NCBI GenBank assembly: GCA_942159475.1
Contig: OW804095.1
Coordinates: forward strand, 150,526,808-150,590,807
DNA: 64,000 bases
Reading direction: 5' to 3'
DNA from: Sthenelais limicola
Lineage: Eukaryota > Annelida > Polychaeta > Phyllodocida > Sigalionidae
Shown: in pieces, positions 56,983 through 64,000 of the stretch
How the letters are laid out: every line of letters begins with the position of its first letter
How positions within the stretch are numbered: the first letter of the stretch is position 1
Position numbers and translations under genes: made by a program
The notes under the pieces: model-generated
What the model was told of the DNA's origin: nothing
The model's input: only the letters and a program-made list of their open reading frames with translations
The model's database searches: none

Positions 56983-58947
56983 GTCAAACCAAAATGGATG
57001 ACAGAGGACCTAGTTTTAATGATGAATGAGAGGGATCGATTGTTTCGGGTCGCAAAGAATACCAATAATACGGATATGTTACAGCAGGCTAGACTCCTGC
57101 GAGCTCAAGCTAATAATGCCTGTCGTGCGGCTAAGTCTAATTTTATCAAGTCAAATCTAGAGTTTCACGACAAGAACCCGAAAAAATATTGGGAGTTTTT
57201 GCGACCGTTAATCAGCCCATCCAAAATCAAATCTAATAATAATATCAATATTGAGGTAGATGGACAAATTTTAGATCAAAAAGATGTACCAGATACATTT
57301 AACGAATTTTTCCTGAATGTGGGTCCAAACCTTGCGAATAAAATCCCTTCCCAAAGCACTTCTACTCCCATCCCAGAAGACAAAGAATGTTTCCCGGATA
57401 CGGTTCCTAACTTCAAATTCTCACAACTTACTTCTGATGAAGTGAGGAAGATAATTTCGAAGGTTGATATAGCAAAAAATTCTGGTATAGAATTTTTGCC
57501 TTCTAGTATATTGAAATCATGTTTATTAGTTCTTGTACATCAGTTCACTCACATCATAAACACCTCACTGTTGTTGGGCAAAATTCCAAAAGCGTTTAAG
57601 GAGGCAAAGGTTACGCCTCTATATAAGGCGGGTAATAGGACAGCAACTACAAACTATAGGCCAATTTCGTGTATTACGTTGCCTGCCAAAGTTCTTGAAA
57701 AGGCAGTGCAGCAGCAGCTTTCGCAACATTTTGAAATGAATGACTTATTTAATAATAACCAGTATGGATTTCGGCCGGAACACTCTATTCAGCAAGCGCA
57801 AACAGACTTTTTGAACAAAATATATACAAATCTTAATAGTAAACTTTTGAATAAAACGGTTTTTCTTGATTTTAGTAAAGCGTTTGATACCGTTCATCAT
57901 CAAACTTTATTGCGAAAGCTGGAATCGTATGGTATCCGAGATATGGAACTCCTTTGGTTTTCTAACTATTTAAGAGAAAGGCAACAATTTGTAACTGTAA
58001 ATGGACGAAAGTCCAAAGGGGGAGTGGTCACGTATGGGGTTCCCCAGGGTACGATCTTAGGTCCTATTTTATTTACTATTTATATAAATGACCTTCACAC
58101 GGTCATCAAACATGCCAATATACAGCATTACGCTGACGATACCGTGCTCTCTTATCACAACTCAAATGTCAATGTACTCTTTGATAATTTGCAGCAAGAT
58201 TTAAATAGTGTATTCTCCTGGTGCGCTATCAACAAACTATCCCTTAATGTATCTAAATGTAAATCTATTTCATTCGGAATAAGTCATCAATCTAAAACAA
58301 AAATCCAAAACTCAGGTCGTCAGTTAAAAATAGGCTCCACTACCCTTGATGAAGTCAGTGAATATAAGTATCTAGGATTTATTCTAGATGAATTTCTTAC
58401 CTTCAAACCTCATGTACTAAATACCTTGAAGTCAGTTTCCTCTAAAATTAGGCTTCTTTACAAAGCAAAGAAATCCCTCACTTTTCAAGCAAAACGGGAC
58501 CTATACAAAATGGCCATTCTCCCCAACTTTGATTTTTGTGATTTTGTTTACGACTCCGCACCCCAGTCTCTGTTGAAAAAGCTTCAGTCGCAGCAAAATC
58601 TGGCACTTCGTATAATTTTTAACAAATGCAAATTTGATAACATGGATAACGAACATAAGCTTTTAAATTTATGGCCTCTACAAGTTAGACGCAATAAACA
58701 CCTTCTAGATATGGCATACTATATGACACAAAATCCCCTTAACCTTGACACTCGTGCTCTCCCAACAAGGAGTCACGCCAAGGGGAGGAGGAATCTTAAA
58801 ATCGTCAACACCAAATCTACAAAAATCATGGATTCTCTTACCTATAAATGCCAGATTCGCTGGAACGACCTCCCTCAAGAAGCACATTTAATTGACGATG
58901 CGGTAGTTTTCAAGAAATTCACAGAAAAATTGCTATCCCCATTCTAA
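56983..58947 (+). CDS. LINE ORF2, part 2: reverse transcriptase
   Basis: Same frame as the endonuclease part; the longest uninterrupted reading from an ATG starts at 56998. RT motifs, numbered from that ATG: FKEAKVTPLYKAG, NYRPISCITLPAKVLEKAV, NNNQYGFRPEHS, FLDFSKAFDTVHH (Asp291), GVPQGTILGPILFTIYIND, and the catalytic HYADDTVLS (Tyr378-Ala-Asp-Asp). A thumb and C-terminal region with KYLGFILDEFLTF and LQSQQNLALRIIF follows. The stop is at 58945-58947. No zinc knuckle or RNase H is visible. By itself this fragment lacks the endonuclease, so the copy is probably defective unless the TGA is read through. Related proteins are the CR1, L2, Crack and Jockey groups; a tree would be needed to place it. 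Confidence 0.88.
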   Translation, partial: VKPKWMTEDLVLMMNERDRLFRVAKNTNNTDMLQQARLLRAQANNACRAAKSNFIKSNLEFHDKNPKKYWEFLRPLISPSKIKSNNNINIEVDGQILDQKDVPDTFNEFFLNVGPNLANKIPSQSTSTPIPEDKECFPDTVPNFKFSQLTSDEVRKIISKVDIAKNSGIEFLPSSILKSCLLVLVHQFTHIINTSLLLGKIPKAFKEAKVTPLYKAGNRTATTNYRPISCITLPAKVLEKAVQQQLSQHFEMNDLFNNNQYGFRPEHSIQQAQTDFLNKIYTNLNSKLLNKTVFLDFSKAFDTVHHQTLLRKLESYGIRDMELLWFSNYLRERQQFVTVNGRKSKGGVVTYGVPQGTILGPILFTIYINDLHTVIKHANIQHYADDTVLSYHNSNVNVLFDNLQQDLNSVFSWCAINKLSLNVSKCKSISFGISHQSKTKIQNSGRQLKIGSTTLDEVSEYKYLGFILDEFLTFKPHVLNTLKSVSSKIRLLYKAKKSLTFQAKRDLYKMAILPNFDFCDFVYDSAPQSLLKKLQSQQNLALRIIFNKCKFDNMDNEHKLLNLWPLQVRRNKHLLDMAYYMTQNPLNLDTRALPTRSHAKGRRNLKIVNTKSTKIMDSLTYKCQIRWNDLPQEAHLIDDAVVFKKFTEKLLSPF

Positions 58948-59741
58948 TCTTAATTTTAATTTTGAAGCTTATTTTAAGCTAATGTATATTTATGTCTACC
59001 ATATAACTGTAACCGCCTAGAAACGCTGTATATATTGTAACTCTGATTATATATCCCTCAATGCATTTGTAAGGGATACTGCCTTATGGTACTGTCCCAC
59101 CTTTTGTCCAACACCCATGTTTATGATACCATCTCATCTCATCTATCATCACATAAGCACTGTAACTAAAATTGTTGATTGTATACTATATAACTCTAAA
59201 CTTGTATGATTACAAAGTACTTTGTTCTTTAATCGTGACTCTTATGTAACAATATGTCGCGATGTCTCTACGATGATTAGATACCACGGCTGCCCCTTGA
59301 TATGATCTTCAGTAATATAATCAATCTCTATTATAATAATATACCTTGTCGGGCTAGACCGTTACTATTATACTTCTTCTAGTTGGATACTGCTATTGTA
59401 CCCCCTAGTTATGGCTATACCTAGCCTTATGTTACTGTTCTTGTTATTGTCTTTCTCAGGCTATACTTAGCCTCACGCTACTGTTGTTGTTACTGCCAGC
59501 ACTCTTGTAAATGCTGAAACTATAATTTATTTATAGCCGTTGTTTTCGGCCTCCTTCATACCTTATGTTTAAAAAATTTTGTAAATTTACGAAACTTTGT
59601 ACCCGCACCATAAATTACTTGAATTCGATAGAGGCACTCGTTGGAGGAAATGATATTCTTATCATGATAGACGTAGCTACCTGTTATTGTATGTACCATC
59701 ATTACAAAATAAAGAATTCTTGAAATGAAATGAAATTCAAT
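58948..59741 (+). other. LINE 3' UTR and TGAAA-repeat tail
   Basis: About 760 bp of AT-rich 3' UTR, a short CATCT repeat near 59125-59140, AATAAA at 59708-59713 and the tail TTGAAATGAAATGAAATT at 59720-59737. Pentamer tails of this kind mark 3' ends of L2/CR1-type LINEs. Confidence 0.7.
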
Positions 59742-59936
59742 AAGATCAGATAAGAATGGTATGTCAGCCTAATTTGCTTATTGGTCTCCTCGCCTAAGAC
59801 TCGGCGTTTTAATGGGAATATAATGACATTGTGTGGTCTTAATGTAATTATAATGGCACTTTGCGGTTTGAGGTGAGAGGCTTTCCCTTCATTTGAAGGG
59901 ACTCTCTCAACTTTGGGCCTTGACTGGATTGGAAGA
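59742..59936 (+). mobile_element. Family B MITE, copy 16 (left end lost at the LINE junction)
   Basis: Starts abruptly at GATCAGATAAG directly after the LINE tail; the rest is intact to TTGACTG. Confidence 0.8.
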
Positions 59937-59999
59937 ATGTATTGTCAACAAACGTTCAATAAAGGGAGTTGTTGCGGCACCACTGAAATGAACAAATAT

Positions 60000-60029
60000 T
60001 TAGATTTCTTAGATTAGAATACTTTTATT
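60000..60029 (-). mobile_element. Minus-strand LINE-type 3' tail
   Basis: On the minus strand AATAAAAGTATTCTAATCTA then AGAAATCTAA. Confidence 0.35.
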
Positions 60030-60137
60030 GGCATTCGAAAATGCTTTTAATGAAGGGGAGATCTCTCATTCAGCTCTAATATAAATAGGAATTTCAGTCA
60101 AAGATGATGTCAAAGCAGATATCCTCCTCTCATATAT

Positions 60138-60367
60138 GGGTCAGATTTCCAGAAAATGTACAATTCACCTTCACCTCTCAAATAACCCAAATTTCAGACG
60201 TCGATAACGTTCAAAATACAGTTCAACCTAGCCAAACAGATTGCTAAAATGAATGCAATGCCAAATATACTGGAATTTACCTTGTATTGACCAAATTGCA
60301 GCCTAATTTAGCAGAATTTACTAAATGTGTACAGCTGCCAATTGTACATTTTCTGAAAATCTGACCC
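60138..60367 (-). mobile_element. Family A MITE, copy 27
   Basis: Complete, reversed, ATAT on both sides. Confidence 0.85.
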
Positions 60368-60713
60368 ATATATGCAAGCTATAGAAAGCTTCACCTTATA
60401 TCAGCAAAATTAGCCGGGACAACAACAACATCGATATAAATCAGGATGAGCATAGAATCAGATTCATATATAACTCAAATGTCATAACCCTGAATTATAC
60501 TCAAGGGGGATGAGGGGCACATTCAGACCATGACTATTTCACATTGATAACCAAGTTGCATTCAAAATGTGGGAAATAGGCTGGTATGGACACGGAGTAA
60601 TGTATGGCTGACAATGTTACTGCCCTTTTCGCTTCTCAACCAATGACCCTAAAATCATCATAAGTAGCCATTTCCATCTACAAGTGTTGCACGTTCTAGC
60701 TCTTGCAGTGGCG

Positions 60714-61416
60714 AATAGGGGAGTTGTATAGCCGCCATTTTGAATCTTGATTCGCATGGAATAGGGGAGTTGCATGTCTCAATGCGCATGTCTGTCACAG
60801 TGCATGCTGGGATGGATTCAGTTCAAGTCTGACATACAAATATTTGGCAACATCTTTATCAAAAATTGCAAAATTGTTTTCACCAATACCACAGCTTGTA
60901 TAGATGATTCATGAAAACCAAATGCAGGATGGGAAAGATGAAGTCAAGGGTTATGTAAACATGTATAACACATGGATATTGATATTAGAGCACTGATAAA
61001 TATTCCATGATGAAGATAATGAAGATAAGTTTTCTTAAGATTTTATACTGTACCATTACTCCCATAATTCCATGCGAATCAAGATTCAAAATGGCGTCTA
61101 TGCAACTCCCCTATTATGGGACTAATGGTACAGTGTAGAATCTATAGAAAACATGCCATGTTCAGCATGGACTATTTATCAATGCTTTAATGTCAATATT
61201 CATGTGTTATACATGTTTCCATGACACACGTCCCCATCTTTCCCAGCATGCATTTGGTTTTCATAGATCATTTATCACAAGCTTTGATATTGGTGAAAAC
61301 ATTCTTGCATTTTTCGATCAAAATATTGCCAAGTATTTGCATGTTAGATTTCAACAGAATCCATCCCATGATGCACTGTAAGAGACATGCGCAGTGGCAC
61401 ATGCAAGTCCCCTATT
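60714..61416 (+). mobile_element. Family C MITE, copy 3 (outer, split by a nested copy)
   Basis: The element runs 60714-60759, is interrupted by a reversed family C copy, and resumes from 61116 (ATGGGACTAATGG) to 61416. AT flanks both outer ends. Confidence 0.85.
60760..61115 (-). mobile_element. Family C MITE, copy 4 (nested inside copy 3)
   Basis: Complete reversed copy inserted within GGAATTATGGG of copy 3. The empty site known from copies 1 and 2 shows that exactly AT is duplicated at the insertion. Confidence 0.85.
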
Positions 61417-62315
61417 GTATTTCTTAACAATGTACGTATGAACTTAATTATCTAAAGTCGGCGTGTTGCATAAAAAGACTAAGAAAAACCTTGTGCAATA
61501 GTAGTCTAATATTAAATAGTGTTTTTGTAGACTTGGTCATGGGAGTGGTTTCAATAGTAAGTACAATATGTAATATTATAATAATTGTCTACCACAGATC
61601 TGCTAGCAAGCATTGTCTATTATATAATTATATACTCTAGAAACAGAAGTATCGTTTTCTTCTCATTCGCTCTGTCGTTTGATCAGTCCGGTTCCCCTAA
61701 AGGAAAGGGATGTTGTGTGCTATGGGTGTGCTATGGGTTGTATGACTGAAAAGTTCTCCAGTGACCTGTTGCACAAGCTAAGGAAAGGATTTCTTTGTGG
61801 GAATGCCTTCACCTGCAATTAATTTGATTTGAGTTTTTATTTCCAAACACATCACAGTGAAGGGTACTGGTATGTTCTTCCAAGTAAAATTAAATGCGGC
61901 AAGTTTACTTGAAAACTGTACAACATCGTTACATAGCTATTCAACTGCCTTCGCTGTGTTCTTAATTTTGGACTTTATAATAGCACTACATATCTCTCTT
62001 TTAATATATTGTAATATGTTGTCAGGTCATATTCAATATTTGGAATATATTATACAATTTTGGCTTAAAATTCATAATTATTTTACACAATAAGGTCGAT
62101 CTCTTTGCTCTTAGCTGAACGAGTGATTAATCTGGTAACCAACTTGTTGGACCTTTTGACTAACTATTTGCAAGAATTAGACTCAGAAACGTTCAATATA
62201 ATACTAAGGTGGATCAACATGTCCAATATTCAACTACACTATTGGGTGTGGAAATATCTACTTTAAGGGATGTAATGCAACAATTGAAGCCGTTTGTCAC
62301 AGCTGTGACATCATC
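61417..62315. other. No recognisable gene
   Basis: AT-rich; a 78-codon hydrophobic frame at 61857-62093 has no support. Confidence 0.4.
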
Positions 62316-62469
62316 TTGCCTCAAACCGCAAAGTGTCATTATAATTCCATTAAGACCGCAAAATGTCGTTATATTCCCATTAAAACGCCGACTCCTAGCC
62401 CATGAAACCGATTAGCGAAGTAGGCTAACATGGCATTCCTACCTGATCTGAGGGTTTGGACCTAAACTG
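62316..62469 (-). mobile_element. Family B MITE, copy 17 (left truncated)
   Basis: Begins inside the element at CCTCAAACCGCAAAG and ends at GGACCTAAACTG, eight bases before family D copy 3. Confidence 0.7.
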
Positions 62470-62476
62470 TATGTAT

Positions 62477-62857
62477 GTGATCCGTTTTAGGAAAATGTGT
62501 CATAAGTCGCAAAATATGGATTTTGAGATATCACCATATTTGAAAAGTGCAGATCAATCTGATTCCAATGATAGTAAACAGTAGGACACCTAATAAGCAT
62601 TTCTATAAAAAAAATAGTTTGCAATGTTTCTGGATAGGCAATTACCAATAAAGTAACTAAATATACTCCATACCAAGGCCTTCAAAACGCAAGGATATAT
62701 TCAATACAATGTCCCGAAATTTGTTTCATGAATTCATATGACTATAAGTGCTAAACCCCCTAGAAATCAGAGTATTTCAATAAAGAGATCCTGTGGAAAA
62801 ACACTTTGAAAAATATCAATTTTGCGACTTGTGACTCATTTTACTGGAACACATCAT
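62477..62857 (-). mobile_element. Family D MITE, copy 3
   Basis: Reversed, 381 bp; flanks GTAT / ATAT suggest a 4-bp duplication with one change. Confidence 0.75.
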
Positions 62858-62861
62858 ATAT

Positions 62862-63350
62862 TTGGTCACATACACGAATCCCAGATTTCTGGGGAACTCC
62901 ACGCACAGGTGGACATATTTGTGGCAGATCAGTAACGTCTAGCTGCGAATTGACAGGTCCTGGGGGTGTCAGACACCCGTCATCCAGGATTTGAATGAGA
63001 GGATATATCAAATATATTTATCCTAGTTGACCACCAACGTCGGTCAAGGATTAAGCGTTTTTCGGATTAAGAAGCAGCACTCAATTGGGGTGGGGGTAAA
63101 GGGGACATTGTCGACCCTATACTCACCCACTCTACTATACTTCTGTCTTCAATGTATTTCATTTCTGTCTATTTATTCATTTGTTCCAAATGTATGTGCC
63201 ATATAGGCTTTTAATGTTATTCAGATAAATTCACGACGAATTCTGTTGTTTGCATGAATACACTTGTAAAACAATCTTGCCAATTCTGTTGATACACACA
63301 TGTTATGCTTTAAAAATATATATATATACTCCATACGAAGTATTTAAGGT
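62862..63350. other. No recognisable gene
   Basis: Nothing supported. Confidence 0.4.
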
Positions 63351-63481
63351 AACTGCCGGAAGAGATGCTACCTCGTTGTACCATAGGCATTTATACTCCC
63401 ATTTATACTCATTTGTACCTCACTGTACTTGTGATCTATTGACAAATAAAAAACATCTTATCTTATCTTATCTTATCTTAT
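63351..63481 (+). mobile_element. LINE 3'-end fragment with CTTAT tail
   Basis: AATAAA at 63445-63450 followed by five CTTAT units (63456-63481). Confidence 0.5.
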
Positions 63482-64000
63482 AAACAAAAGTGTTGGCTTA
63501 ACCCCAAATATCATACCCCATATCATACCCCTCAACCCCTTACAAGGACCGCCCCTTTCCTGTTCACTAGTGGACTACGTCTTGTAAGACATAAGCCATT
63601 GCACTCCAGCAACCTTCTCAACTCTGGGTTTATATCCATACATATTACTCGGCTTATTTTCCCTGAATCTTGAGACTATTGCCGGCCAGTGATCATCGTG
63701 TTATTGCTCTGCTCACTCACTCATGGTTACATATATCTTCTCTTCCTATTCAGCTTACACATAATCTGCAATTATGATTATTTATGCAATAAGCAACCAC
63801 TCATGCAGCAAAATTTCTGCTGTAAAATTATCCACTTTTAGAAAGGGGTTTACAACTGGTCTCATATCTACTGTGAATCACCTTGTTGATACATCAGGCT
63901 AAGTTTACACAGATATACATTCACATGTATGTATGTGTACTTAAACAATGCAAATGCGTTAAAAAGCCTGTAAGTTCTAATTTAGTTCCATGGGCTCATA
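63482..64000. other. No recognisable gene
   Basis: Nothing supported to the window end. Confidence 0.4.

Larger units (their letters stand above)
51290..59741 (+). mobile_element. Nearly full-length CR1/L2/Jockey-group LINE with NADAR, SGNH, endonuclease and RT
   Basis: Non-LTR retrotransposon on the plus strand. In order: a 5' region (true 5' end not found, somewhere after 50727), ORF1 (51495-53786), a separate SGNH ORF (53867-54547), about 1.5 kb without an ORF, ORF2 with endonuclease and RT (56044-58947, one in-frame stop), a 3' UTR of about 760 bp, AATAAA at 59708 and a tail of TGAAA repeats ending near 59738. No RNase H domain is seen. The pentamer tail, APE-type endonuclease and SGNH ORF point to the CR1/L2 side of the Jockey superfamily. 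The 3' end joins a family B MITE that starts abruptly at GATCAGATAAG and lacks its first ~25 bases, so insertion probably hit or deleted part of that copy. Other than the one stop, all domains look intact, implying a recent insertion. I could not find a target-site duplication. Confidence 0.85.

Overview
This window is eukaryotic, intron-bearing, AT-rich nuclear DNA packed with short inverted-repeat transposons. The repeat types (4-bp-TSD MITEs, GTGAGTGAGTGAGATTG repeats, CR1/L2-type LINEs with an SGNH ORF) and the gene content suggest an invertebrate, most likely a mollusc or another lophotrochozoan. That taxonomic call is inference.

Two real coding systems are visible. (1) A fibroblast growth factor (FGF) gene lies on the minus strand over 45829..14381. 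I reconstructed four coding exons by splice sites and phase: 45829..45221 (signal peptide), 42131..41579 (N-terminal extension plus start of the beta-trefoil), 17054..16951 (the classic 104-bp FGF middle exon) and 15121..14381 (end of the trefoil plus a very basic tail). The model encodes 668 residues with the FGF core near 355-470, so it is an FGF with unusually long flanking extensions. Introns are about 3.1, 24.5 and 1.8 kb. Upstream (46.0-46.95 kb) is a plausible promoter with twin E-boxes in a palindrome, GC boxes and a CRE.

(2) A nearly intact non-LTR retrotransposon of the CR1/L2/Jockey group lies on the plus strand at about 51.3-59.74 kb. It has three ORFs. ORF1 (763 aa) ends in a complete NADAR (YbiA/DUF1768) domain behind an RRM-like region; the second ORF is a free-standing 226-aa SGNH hydrolase; ORF2 carries the endonuclease and reverse transcriptase and is interrupted by a single in-frame TGA. 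The 3' end is an AATAAA plus a TGAAA-repeat tail. A NADAR domain in a LINE ORF1 is the most novel thing here, because NADAR proteins are known to remove ADP-ribose from guanine in DNA.

The rest is mostly repeats. Family A is a MITE of about 235 bp with GGGTCAG ends and 4-bp target duplications (27 copies, some degraded). Family B is a MITE of about 205 bp with CAGTCTAGG ends and 4-bp duplications (17 copies, some degraded or truncated); one end of it has expanded independently into two tandem arrays, 5 x 52 bp and 15 x 56 bp, the latter stopping 27 bp short of an FGF splice donor. Family C (about 350-390 bp, AGGGG ends) includes a copy nested in another copy. Family D (320-571 bp, GTGAT ends, 4-bp duplications), a Harbinger-like MITE, other TIR elements, two foldback elements, and several LINE 3' tails with different pentamer repeats fill most of the remaining space. 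Letters A-I are my own labels. No tRNA, rRNA or CRISPR was recognised.
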